A stretch of DNA of 34,112 nucleotides from Planctomycetaceae bacterium (GTDB lineage: Bacteria; Planctomycetota; Planctomycetia; Pirellulales; Pirellulaceae): the NCBI GenBank assembly GCA_002717145.1, contig PBCP01000039.1, positions 1 through 34,112 of the forward strand, in the 5' to 3' direction. Made by a program: the position numbers and the translations under genes. The notes beneath the pieces were generated by a model. The model searched no databases and had not been told where the DNA came from. It worked only from the letters and a program-made list of their open reading frames with translations. Positions 17,900 through 25,443 of this stretch are shown here, piece by piece. Position 1 is the stretch's first letter. Each line of letters begins with the position of its first letter.

Positions 17900-20410
17900 A
17901 TGCGTATTACATTTCTTTTTATTCTGATGATGCTCTTCATCGAGTATTCAGCCAATGCCAACGAGTCTGCAAACACGCTGGTTATCCCGGCTTCCGTACA
18001 AACAGTTCTCAACAACCGCTGTATCGATTGTCACAATGCCGAAACCCGTGAAGGTCAAATTCGTCTTGATACCCTTGACCGACTGGATTTAGCAGAACAA
18101 CTCGATCTGTTAAACAAAGCCCAGGATCAGTTATTTTTTGGATTGATGCCCCCGCAGGAAGCTACCCCTCTTGATGACCAACAGAAGACGAAACTAGCCA
18201 GTTGGGTCAGAGCCGAATTGAATTCTCACAATGCTTCCAAACTGGATGAGAAACTTCTCTACCCTTCCTATGGAAATTACGTGGATCACGAATCTTTATT
18301 CTCAAGTAGTATCCCTGAGCCCGGCTACACCCCATCCCGACGTTGGTTAGTCAGCCCTCAAATTTTCCACCACCGAGTCATCGACGTATTCCAACTCGAA
18401 GACCGAGAACGGACTGGATTTGCCACTCGTAGTTTTTACGGGGTTACAAACCCTTTTATCCTGCCTGATCATTCAGGAGTTCGAGATTATTCCATCACTT
18501 CGCTCGACGGTGGCCACTTACTGGTGATGTTAAAAAATGCTCAGTGGATCGCCAGCAAACAAATATTTGCTGCTGAAAACTATGGAATAGACAGAAACTC
18601 CATTAGTTATCCTGACAAGCAGGACCGTTGGTTTCCTCAGGTTACACCGGAGGAATTCAAGGAAATCATTGTGAACGACACGGAACCGACCGAATCTCAG
18701 TTGGTGGCGGCCATCAACAGACAATTCGAACTCGTTCTGCGTCGCCCTCCAACGAAGGACGAACAAGATGAGTATCTGGAACTCACTAAATCTACAATTA
18801 GGTTGGCCGGGAAAGACGAAGGCCTGCGTCAGATGTTGGTGACAGTCCTGCTTGAATCAGAATTCCTGTATCGACTGGAACTTGGGCGAATTGAAACTGA
18901 TGAACATGGTCGCCATCAGTTGACTCCGCATGAAGCCGCCTTTGCAATTTCATATGCTCTAGGAGACCGAGGGCCGGACGCTACCTTGTTGGACGCTGCG
19001 CAACAGGGAAGGCTTGAAACCAAAGAAGATTACCATCGTGAAATCAATCGCTTACTCGCAGACCAGAATTACTATCGAGGCCAGATTGATTCATCACTAA
19101 ACGGCAAACATTATCAGTCGGAGGTCGTATCTCATCCTAAAATCATCCGTTTTTTCCGTGAGTTCTTTGGGTATACCGGCGCTTTAAAGATCTTCAAAGA
19201 CGTTAAACGAAGTGATGGTAAATATCAAAATCCGGGCCGAGGTACGCACGGCACACCAGGTTGGCTTACGTATGAAGCTGATCGGATTGTGACTTATCAT
19301 GTTGAACGGGATCAGGACGTCTTCAATGCTCTACTGACCTCAGACAAGTTTTTTGTCTACCACAACATGCCAGAAGAGCAGGGCAATCAGTTGCTCACCG
19401 AATGGTCTGAAGTCTATGAACGACTAAAAGATTCTCCCTGGAAAACAGAGCCCCAAAAGGTACTAGATGAAAATCTGGAGTTCCTGAAAGAACGCAAAGG
19501 AATGCGAATCGTAGACAATTCGAAACCCGGTGAGCTTGTAAACTACATGCATTTTTTCGACGAATCCTTCGGTCAGGGGCGAAAGCCATTTACACGTATC
19601 CCCTGGTCGCACGGCTACACATACCACCACTCACCTTTTTACAGTTTGCCACCAACACCGAGTATTGGTCGATATGGCAGTTGGAAATCTACCCGATACG
19701 AAGGGGACCGCATTGAATTGAAACAGTTCTGGGATTACCCTACGCAACAGCCCTTTGCGATTGCCAACCGTAAGGGCATTCTGACACATCCGGCCTGGCT
19801 AATAGCTCACTCAACCAACTTCCACGCAGATCCTATCCGTCGGGGGCGCTGGATTCGTGAGAAACTTCTTGCCGGTCGAGTTCCAGATGTACCTATCACC
19901 GTGGATGCTCAGGTTCCGGAAGATCCTCATCATACGTTTCGAGAACGAGTCGAAAAAGTGACACACAAAAGTGAATGCTGGAAATGCCATCAACAAATGA
20001 ATCCGCTGGGATTTGCCTTTGAAATGTATGATGACTTTGGTCGGTATCGTGAAGTCGAATTACTGGAGCATCCAGACAATCTGATTCAATCTGGAAACGG
20101 GAAAAGCACTTTTGATACTTATAAGACTGCTCCGGTTGTCACCAGTGGAACACTGGAAGGCACCGCAGATACGGCATTGGATGGAGAGGTAGTCGATGCT
20201 CTGGATCTCATCGATCGCTTGGCACAATCAGACAGAGTCCGGCAATCGATTATTCGCCATGCATTCCGCTTTTATCTGGGACGCAATGAGCTTCTTTCGG
20301 ACGCGCAAACACTCCGAGACGCTGATCAGGCATATTTAAATAGTGGCGGAAGCTTTAAAGCAGTCATCGTTTCACTACTTACATCCGATTCATTTATGTA
20401 TAGAAAGTAA
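17900..20410 (+). CDS. Exported PSCyt1-DUF1587/1592/1588/1585 heme protein (836 aa)
   Basis: Seen: a signal peptide ending near ANA20, and a PSCyt1-type domain with CIDCH (C41, C44, H45) followed by NAETREGQIRLDTL, which closely resembles the N-terminus of the 12372 gene. A divergent DUF1587-like segment follows near 145-230. DUF1592 (PSD3) lies near 260-320 (VLRRPP, LLESEFLYRLELG). DUF1588 (PSCyt3) lies near 640-715, with a second heme motif CWKCH (C693, C696, H697). The C-terminal DUF1585 (PSD2) ends in LLTSDSFMYRK. It is predicted to be an envelope di-heme c-type cytochrome-like protein of unknown substrate. It precedes the DUF1552 gene by 71 nt, the standard partner arrangement. It mirrors the DUF1549/1553-DUF1501 pair just upstream, giving two analogous systems in 12 kb. 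Confidence 0.9.
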   Translation: MRITFLFILMMLFIEYSANANESANTLVIPASVQTVLNNRCIDCHNAETREGQIRLDTLDRLDLAEQLDLLNKAQDQLFFGLMPPQEATPLDDQQKTKLASWVRAELNSHNASKLDEKLLYPSYGNYVDHESLFSSSIPEPGYTPSRRWLVSPQIFHHRVIDVFQLEDRERTGFATRSFYGVTNPFILPDHSGVRDYSITSLDGGHLLVMLKNAQWIASKQIFAAENYGIDRNSISYPDKQDRWFPQVTPEEFKEIIVNDTEPTESQLVAAINRQFELVLRRPPTKDEQDEYLELTKSTIRLAGKDEGLRQMLVTVLLESEFLYRLELGRIETDEHGRHQLTPHEAAFAISYALGDRGPDATLLDAAQQGRLETKEDYHREINRLLADQNYYRGQIDSSLNGKHYQSEVVSHPKIIRFFREFFGYTGALKIFKDVKRSDGKYQNPGRGTHGTPGWLTYEADRIVTYHVERDQDVFNALLTSDKFFVYHNMPEEQGNQLLTEWSEVYERLKDSPWKTEPQKVLDENLEFLKERKGMRIVDNSKPGELVNYMHFFDESFGQGRKPFTRIPWSHGYTYHHSPFYSLPPTPSIGRYGSWKSTRYEGDRIELKQFWDYPTQQPFAIANRKGILTHPAWLIAHSTNFHADPIRRGRWIREKLLAGRVPDVPITVDAQVPEDPHHTFRERVEKVTHKSECWKCHQQMNPLGFAFEMYDDFGRYREVELLEHPDNLIQSGNGKSTFDTYKTAPVVTSGTLEGTADTALDGEVVDALDLIDRLAQSDRVRQSIIRHAFRFYLGRNELLSDAQTLRDADQAYLNSGGSFKAVIVSLLTSDSFMYRK

Positions 20411-20481
20411 CCTGCTACGTCTTCTGGCAATGTAAACTAAATATTGGCTCAACTCGATTAATCAAATAGAAAAGACCTCAC

Positions 20482-21882
20482 ATGGACTCACGACGAGATT
20501 TCCTTAAAACAAGTTTGTTTAGCATCGGCGCATCTGCCATGTTCAATCCGTCTTTCAGCTTTGCATCGGACAGCAAGCCTCCTATGCGGTTTATCTTCAT
20601 GCACCGTGGCAACGGACTTTGGCCGCGTGTTATGGTTCCACCCAGCTTTAGTGACGAGCTAAAAAAGAAAGAACAACAGAAAGCTGCGTACGATGTCGAT
20701 CTCGATGGTCATGAGTTACCGGAATGGATGAATCCGCTTACCAAGCACGTCAACAACCTGACAATCCTGCAAGGACTGTCAGGGAAAATGTGTACTGTCG
20801 GACATCACTCCTGGTCCTCGTCGCTCGGTGTCTACAAGGCCAACGAACGCGTCAGCTCTATCAAATGGGAAACCGTCGATTTTGAATTGGCCAAACTCTT
20901 TCCGTCTCCCGTAGAGCATATTGAATTAGCATGCTTCCCACTCGGCGGCGGCAATGCACGAGGGAGCCTGGATGGCATTGCCACAGGATTTTCTGCCCGC
21001 GGACCGCAACAACCAAACTACGCCTTTGGTTCACCACGAGTTGCAATGGAGGAACTCTTCAAATCTGTTTCAACCGATCAAGCCACACAGGTTCAGTACC
21101 AATTGGACCGGATGATTTTGCAATTCGCTGCTCGTAACGAAGGGGCCACTGCACAGAAACTGCTGAATGCGGAAAAGAGCAAAGTGCAGAATTACGCAAA
21201 TTCTATCGAAGCGATTCGCGAACGCAGTCGCAAAGTCGATGCAATGGCAGAGACGATCCGAAAGCATGTACCACAGCTGGATCCAAAGTATCTGGATGCT
21301 AACGTTAGCACTTTCGATCGACAAATCGGACACACCGAGGTTTTACTCGGAGCGCTCATTTCCGGACTCACCAATGTCGTCGCTTTCACCGTCGATGAAT
21401 TAGGACATTCTTATACCGGCATTACCGGGATTGAAGGCGCCACGGTCAATATGCATGATGTCGGTCATGGCAAAACAATTGCTGGAGTGGAAGCTGCCGA
21501 GATCCGAAACCGCTGCCGTACGCATCACATGACATTGGTTGACAAGATTGTTCAGCGTCTCAAAAGTGTACCTGAAGGTGACGGAAGTATGTTCGATAAT
21601 ACGATGCTGTTCTATTTCCCCGACGGAGGTGAAACACATCACAGCCATGGATTTGAATTTCCTTTCGTCATTCTTGCAGGCGACAACGCCAAGTTGAATT
21701 TGGGGCGTCGATATATCAGACTGCCAAACTACGGTGACCAAGGTCATAAAACGCTGGGAAACTTCTACACCACCTTACTGAATGCCTATGGAAATCCTAT
21801 CGAGCACTTTGGGGCTCTGGATGTAGGACTCAACGCTTACGGTATCGATCAAAGCGGGCCAATTAAAGAACTGGTCAGCTAA
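20482..21882 (+). CDS. Tat-exported DUF1552 protein (466 aa)
   Basis: Seen: a twin-arginine signal at the extreme N-terminus (R4-R5-D-F-L-K), with a hydrophobic segment up to about residue 30. The body matches the DUF1552 (PF07586, 'HXXSHH') family, with the opening block FIFMHRGNGLWPRVMVPP and a C-terminal block FPDGGETHHSHGFEFPF. The segment where I would expect the family's HxxSHH motif reads H325-D-V-G-H329-G, a departure from the namesake motif if my recollection of its position is right. Function is unknown for the family; its members are regularly encoded beside DUF1592/DUF1588 heme proteins, as here. Tat export suggests a cofactor-bearing periplasmic protein. The following 162 nt (21883-22044) hold a possible promoter for the next gene but no ORF. 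Confidence 0.88.
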   Translation: MDSRRDFLKTSLFSIGASAMFNPSFSFASDSKPPMRFIFMHRGNGLWPRVMVPPSFSDELKKKEQQKAAYDVDLDGHELPEWMNPLTKHVNNLTILQGLSGKMCTVGHHSWSSSLGVYKANERVSSIKWETVDFELAKLFPSPVEHIELACFPLGGGNARGSLDGIATGFSARGPQQPNYAFGSPRVAMEELFKSVSTDQATQVQYQLDRMILQFAARNEGATAQKLLNAEKSKVQNYANSIEAIRERSRKVDAMAETIRKHVPQLDPKYLDANVSTFDRQIGHTEVLLGALISGLTNVVAFTVDELGHSYTGITGIEGATVNMHDVGHGKTIAGVEAAEIRNRCRTHHMTLVDKIVQRLKSVPEGDGSMFDNTMLFYFPDGGETHHSHGFEFPFVILAGDNAKLNLGRRYIRLPNYGDQGHKTLGNFYTTLLNAYGNPIEHFGALDVGLNAYGIDQSGPIKELVS

Positions 21883-22013
21883 AAATAACCCGGCAAAACG
21901 AATAACGGCAAACTCCAACTCACGATGCAGACAACACCAGTCAGAACCCTATCCGGGCTTATAACCTCGGATTTCCTCATCGTGAATCGCGGCGCAAATG
22001 TTTTTTACCGTGC

Positions 22014-22021
22014 TATATAAT
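22014..22021 (+). promoter_or_regulatory. Possible -10 element upstream of the BPL_N gene
   Basis: TATATAAT, preceded by TGC, includes a perfect TATAAT at 22016-22021, 23 nt before the ATG at 22045. No good -35 is found 16-18 nt upstream, so the promoter would depend on the extended -10. This is a match only. Confidence 0.3.
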
Positions 22022-22044
22022 GAACTACAGACTTTACCTCATCG

Positions 22045-22833
22045 ATGAAACCGAAATCCGTCTCAATCCTGTCCCTATCGTGTAGAACAATATCCGTGCG
22101 TATTATTCTCACCTTCCTGATTCTTTTCACTTCCTCCGTCTGTCTCGGTGAACCAATTTCAGTGGCGGTGTTTGATGGTAACGGTGTAGGAAAAAGTTGT
22201 GCCAACCTGATATCAGCATTAAATGAGTCCAAAGCTTCCGATTTCAAACTAAGTCGTATAACCACAGCTGATATTCTTGCGGGAAAACTTACGAGTGTAG
22301 ATGTATTAATCCACTCCGGTGGCAGCGGTAGCAAGCAGGGTAACGACCTGGGCGACAAAGGTCGCACTAAAGTGAGGGAATTTGTAAATCAAGGTGGTGG
22401 ATACCTAGGCGTCTGTGCCGGAGCATACCTCGCTACCAATGACTATACGTGGTCCCTACATCTCATTGACGCCAAAGTGCTGGATCGCAAACACTGGGCA
22501 CGAGGAACAGGAACAGTGCAGCTAGACTTGTCGCCGGCAGGACAATCTTTTTTTCAGGCGATGGACTCAACACTGAATATCTATTACGGGCAGGGACCAC
22601 TGCTCGTACGTCGCGAATGGGATGATCCCAAGATACCCAATTATGAAAGTCTCGCGATTTATGCTACCGAGATTGCTAAAAACGGAGCTCCTGTCGGAAT
22701 TATGAAGGGAACGTCAGCGGCCGTCCGATGTGAATTCGGCCAAGGACGTGTATTCTGCTTCAGCGCTCATCCAGAACTGACAGACGGCTTACACCACCTA
22801 ATCCCCAAAGCTGTTCAATGGCTTGCTAAATAA
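22045..22833 (+). CDS. Exported BPL_N / glutamine-amidotransferase-like protein (262 aa)
   Basis: Seen: a hydrophobic export signal (about 18-35) followed by a class-I amidotransferase-like fold of the BPL_N type (biotin-protein-ligase N-terminal domain, PF09825). It carries the nucleophile elbow GGGYLGVCAGAYLA with Cys124 and a late FSAHPEL block, where His would complete the dyad. The family is found as stand-alone proteins in planctomycetes; no reaction is firmly assigned, and the absence of a ligase domain rules out biotin ligase itself. Start choice: ATG 22045 gives a long 17-residue n-region. The in-frame GTG at 22096 would give a cleaner signal peptide and is a real alternative. It lies downstream of the DUF1552 gene and converges with the nitrilase gene. 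Its role next to heme and glycan genes is unknown. Confidence 0.8.
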   Translation: MKPKSVSILSLSCRTISVRIILTFLILFTSSVCLGEPISVAVFDGNGVGKSCANLISALNESKASDFKLSRITTADILAGKLTSVDVLIHSGGSGSKQGNDLGDKGRTKVREFVNQGGGYLGVCAGAYLATNDYTWSLHLIDAKVLDRKHWARGTGTVQLDLSPAGQSFFQAMDSTLNIYYGQGPLLVRREWDDPKIPNYESLAIYATEIAKNGAPVGIMKGTSAAVRCEFGQGRVFCFSAHPELTDGLHHLIPKAVQWLAK

Positions 22834-22968
22834 GGTATTTTCCATTCGGGATTCATTGGGGTTGGAAAGCTCATCTCATAGAGCTTAGCGAAAAACCGAG
22901 CACCACATCTTTGAAGCCAAGGTTAGCAAAATCATTGGCTCAACGCTGACGCTGCGATTCAAGATCGA

Positions 22969-24324
22969 CTAGTCAACACTTGGGACGATTGGAGTATGGC
23001 TGGGAAGTTGAGCTTTGAAATCACCTAAACTGGACCATATCAATGGCTTTGCAAGATCAACTTCTGAAATCACCACTTCTCCAAATTTCTGAGCCTGAGC
23101 GAGAACTTTACCATCGCGACCATAAATACCGGTAATCATCCAGTCCAATTCAATGCCACAATAAGTACTGCTAATTACAAATACGTGGTTTTCACAGGCA
23201 CGAGCTGCTCCTAACAGCGGATTGCAGCCCCAGACCGGCCAGCAGATTACTTCAGCCCCATTCTGACTCAGCTTACGTGCCACTTCAGGAAAGAAACCGT
23301 CATAACAAATCATCATTCCAACTTTACCAAAGTCTGTATCAAAGACAGGATAATCCGTTCCGGGCGTAATTCCTCCTTCGATTTCACCGCGCGGCAAGGT
23401 CACTTTGCGGTATTTCCCAACAAACCCTTCCGGTCCGATCAAGGCCGCTGTATTGAAGACTAAACGGCCATCTCGTTCTAATAATCCCGCACAGATGTAT
23501 AAATCGTACTTCTCTGCCAGCTGTTCAAAGTAATCCGTCGATTCGCCAGGAATGGCTTCCGCACATTCATGGTATTTCAGCCCCCGACCATAGTAAGTTA
23601 AGCATTCCGGAAGTACGACGAGATTCGCTCCCTGTCTGGCTGCATTAGCGATCATTGGTTCAAAGAGTTTACACTTCTCAAGATTCGAATCCCCATCAAC
23701 CGGCTTGAAGTGAACTGTCGCCAATTTCACTTTTCGCGCGGGGGGTGCTTCGGTTTTTCGCAAAGCCACCTGAGCCCATTCCACTTTCCCACGAGGTTCC
23801 CAGCGATAGGAAAGCTCAATAATTCCCTGAGTCGCAGTCGATGGAACTCGATACGTTCCTTGGATGAGGCTCCAACCATTATCAAGTGTATCGACCAGTG
23901 GCGGAAACTCCGGTTCGGCGCCAGGGCGAGCACCAGAGGCATAACTGGCATCTGACGTAAAATCGTGCTTTACTCGGTTGCCGTCGGCATCACGCCATAA
24001 CACACGGGCGACAGCTGTTCGTCGAGGATGTTTCAAATTCTTTGTGCGTTGCAAAGCTGAAAACTCATAGTATTGGCCGCCTTCCACCGAAATTGATTTC
24101 TGGAACCAGCCAAACAAACCGGAACGATGGTCTGTAGAAATACTAAAACTGCCTTGGCTATCCGGTCCCCCGCGGAGGTTGTATTCAAAATCCGGTGTAA
24201 TTTCTTTGCGCGGAGACTCGGCTGTCCAGCCTGTAGGTATCCGACGTAATGATAAATCCTGAGCAGAAACCGTAGGGCAAAGTAACGCCATTACAACTAA
24301 AAAACTGCCGAAAATTGAATTCAT
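22969..24324 (-). CDS. Exported carbon-nitrogen hydrolase (nitrilase superfamily) with N-terminal beta-sandwich (451 aa)
   Basis: The start is placed at ATG 24324, which is preceded by AAGGAG (24337-24332) 7 nt away, the best ribosome site in the window. It opens a clean signal peptide ending LCPTVSA. A longer in-frame ATG at 24378 would bury that signal behind 18 Arg-rich residues. Residues about 25-190 form a predicted beta-sandwich resembling a carbohydrate-binding module. From about 195 comes the nitrilase (PF00795) domain with the full catalytic triad: E240 in VVLPECL, K307 in YRKVTLP and C340 in MMICYDG. The family hydrolyses amides or nitriles, and most members are cytoplasmic, so an exported form fused to a sandwich is unusual. 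Substrates may be N-acyl or amide groups on glycans or peptidoglycan (inference). It converges with the BPL_N gene. Confidence 0.88.
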   Translation of the reverse strand: MNSIFGSFLVVMALLCPTVSAQDLSLRRIPTGWTAESPRKEITPDFEYNLRGGPDSQGSFSISTDHRSGLFGWFQKSISVEGGQYYEFSALQRTKNLKHPRRTAVARVLWRDADGNRVKHDFTSDASYASGARPGAEPEFPPLVDTLDNGWSLIQGTYRVPSTATQGIIELSYRWEPRGKVEWAQVALRKTEAPPARKVKLATVHFKPVDGDSNLEKCKLFEPMIANAARQGANLVVLPECLTYYGRGLKYHECAEAIPGESTDYFEQLAEKYDLYICAGLLERDGRLVFNTAALIGPEGFVGKYRKVTLPRGEIEGGITPGTDYPVFDTDFGKVGMMICYDGFFPEVARKLSQNGAEVICWPVWGCNPLLGAARACENHVFVISSTYCGIELDWMITGIYGRDGKVLAQAQKFGEVVISEVDLAKPLIWSSLGDFKAQLPSHTPIVPSVD

Positions 24325-24331
24325 TTGAGTT

Positions 24332-24337
24332 CTCCTT
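24332..24337 (-). promoter_or_regulatory. Strong Shine-Dalgarno deciding the nitrilase start
   Basis: On the minus strand this reads AAGGAG, 7 nt before the ATG at 24324. It selects that start over the upstream in-frame ATG at 24378. It stands out because most other genes in the window lack any recognisable Shine-Dalgarno sequence. Confidence 0.75.
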
Positions 24338-24521
24338 CTATGCCTCAAGACTATTTTAGCTGAGCGAAAAGCAATCATTTGGTCGATTTATCGCCTATCA
24401 AAGCTGATTAGAGGGACAAAAATATACGGGATACCCGTGGAATATTCTAATAATTAATGCTCCCGAACTCCCCAAAGAGCTATTCTATAAATATAATATT
24501 GAATATAGGTTCATACAATTT

Positions 24522-24538
24522 GGTGATAAGGAATCACC
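24522..24538 (+). promoter_or_regulatory. Leader hairpin with a purine-rich loop upstream of the cold-shock gene
   Basis: GGTGAT (24522-24527) pairs perfectly with ATCACC (24533-24538) around the 5-nt loop AAGGA, 39 nt before the ATG. The AT-rich stretch just upstream has TATAAT at 24492-24497 and could be the -10 of a promoter, placing the hairpin in the 5' leader. The loop resembles a Shine-Dalgarno sequence, but it is too far from this start to serve it directly. Cold-shock genes are often controlled through their leaders. Confidence 0.4.
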
Positions 24539-24577
24539 GGGGTACTGAACCACTCATAGACATGGAACGAAAAAGAC

Positions 24578-24781
24578 ATGCCACAAGGCAAAATTAAACG
24601 ATTAGTTGCTGACAGAGGATTTGGATTTCTAGAAACAGATGGATCCGATGACCTGTTCTTCCACCTGAGTGCATTAGCTGACGATCTAAGCTTCGAAGAT
24701 CTCGCCGAAGGTGACGTACTAGAATACGATCTTGGCGATGGACCAAAAGGTAAACGAGCGGAAAACGTTCGTCGAGCCTAG
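24578..24781 (+). CDS. Cold-shock-domain RNA-binding protein (67 aa)
   Basis: A single cold-shock domain of standard length. Seen: the opening GKIKRLVADRGFGFLE, where RGFGFL is the RNP1 motif (usually KGFGFI), and DLFFHLSAL as the RNP2 motif (usually DVFVHFSAI). It ends with a Lys/Arg-rich tail. Cold-shock proteins bind single-stranded RNA or DNA and act as RNA chaperones in the cytoplasm. Start: ATG 24578; the ATG at 24562 is in another frame. It is one of the few non-exported products in the window and stands alone, flanked by an AT-rich leader upstream and a structured region downstream. Acidic residues in the second half are more numerous than in the classical CspA type, so a role at constant temperature rather than in cold shock is quite possible. 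Confidence 0.92.
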   Translation: MPQGKIKRLVADRGFGFLETDGSDDLFFHLSALADDLSFEDLAEGDVLEYDLGDGPKGKRAENVRRA

Positions 24782-24796
24782 TCCACCATCCAGGCT

Positions 24797-24815
24797 CACA
24801 ATCATCTCGATTGTG
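24797..24815 (+). terminator. Possible terminator hairpin after the cold-shock gene
   Basis: CACAATC (24797-24803) and GATTGTG (24809-24815) form a perfect 7-bp stem with a 5-nt loop, 15 nt after the stop codon. The following bases, CTTCTG, are not a T-tract, so termination would be weak or factor-dependent; it may instead protect the 3' end. Confidence 0.35.
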
Positions 24816-24868
24816 CTTCTGCCATAGTTGATGGTCAATGCCAAAAAATTAGCGGGTTTATAGCAAGG

Positions 24869-24945
24869 CCCCATTTTTATCATTGGAAACAGTGCCCCTT
24901 AACGCTGCGCTTATTCCTGTAGGCGTTACTCGCTGCGAAATGGGG
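24869..24945. other. Structured intergenic element of unknown function
   Basis: CCCCATTT (24869-24876) and AAATGGGG (24938-24945) can close a 77-nt fold. Inside are AACGC (24901-24905) and GCGTT (24923-24927), which also pair, and a direct repeat CGCTGCG (24903-24909 and 24931-24937). It lies between the convergent cold-shock and STAS genes. It could be a small RNA, a terminator structure or a remnant of a short repeat element; I do not recognise a known family. Confidence 0.3.
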
Positions 24946-24958
24946 TTAAACACCACCA

Positions 24959-25300
24959 TTAAAAGGAAGCTAGCCCTGAAGGCAGGTCGGGGTGAATGCT
25001 GAATAATGTATTGAGTCTGGTGATCGCAAAGATCTTCTCAATTTCTGGTGTGATGCTAACCAATCGCAGTTCACCACCTGCACTCTTGACTCTTTTATGA
25101 AGCATGATAAACCGATTAAGGGCAGCACTTGAGAGAAACCCAACGGTTGACATATCAAGTAAAATCTTCTCTACACCCGAGTCGACTACCTGAAACAATT
25201 CGTCTCCCAATTGTTGAATATCACCGTCATCAAGAAACTTTGGCTGTGAAAATGTAACCACTGTTACATCACCATTCTGAGATAAGCTGATCTTTTCCAT
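24959..25300 (-). CDS. STAS-domain protein, anti-sigma-factor antagonist-like (113 aa)
   Basis: A single STAS domain (PF01740) of typical length. Seen: an N-terminal strand, VTVVTFSQPKFLDDGDI, and the conserved block ILLDMSTVGFLSSAALNRF, where Ser57/Ser58 occupy the position of the phosphorylated serine of SpoIIAA. The C-terminal block is LRLVSITPEIEKIFAITRL. Such proteins bind or release an anti-sigma serine kinase depending on phosphorylation and so set a stress or envelope response in the cytoplasm. No SpoIIAB/RsbW-like kinase, PP2C phosphatase or sigma factor is next to it, so its partner is encoded elsewhere. It is divergent from the ceramidase-like gene across a 143-nt gap containing an inverted repeat. 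Confidence 0.88.
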   Translation of the reverse strand: MEKISLSQNGDVTVVTFSQPKFLDDGDIQQLGDELFQVVDSGVEKILLDMSTVGFLSSAALNRFIMLHKRVKSAGGELRLVSITPEIEKIFAITRLNTLFSIHPDLPSGLASF

Positions 25301-25365
25301 AATCTTCTTCTACCCGAATCGCCGTGGCTTGCGACTCACCAAAAATAAGCATCGACTCTGACAAG

Positions 25366-25380
25366 CTGATAAAATATCAG
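25366..25380. promoter_or_regulatory. 15-nt inverted repeat in the STAS/ceramidase divergent region
   Basis: CTGATA (25366-25371) and TATCAG (25375-25380) flank a central AAA, giving a compact dyad 66 nt from the STAS start and 63 nt from the ceramidase-like start. It is a candidate operator. Its short length means chance is not excluded. Confidence 0.3.
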
Positions 25381-25443
25381 AATTCATACAAAACGCTAAC
25401 ACTTATTCACGAAAGACATCGTGTTTTATAGAGAATTTTTTAC

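Noticed and set aside
22867..22886. AAGCTC/GAGCTT hairpin in the gap between the BPL_N and nitrilase genes as a terminator.
   Set aside because: Only 6 bp with an 8-nt loop and no T-tract on either strand; likely chance.
24426..24438. ACGGG-ATA-CCCGT dyad upstream of the cold-shock gene as an operator.
   Set aside because: Only 5 bp per arm and closer to the nitrilase side; such short dyads are expected by chance.
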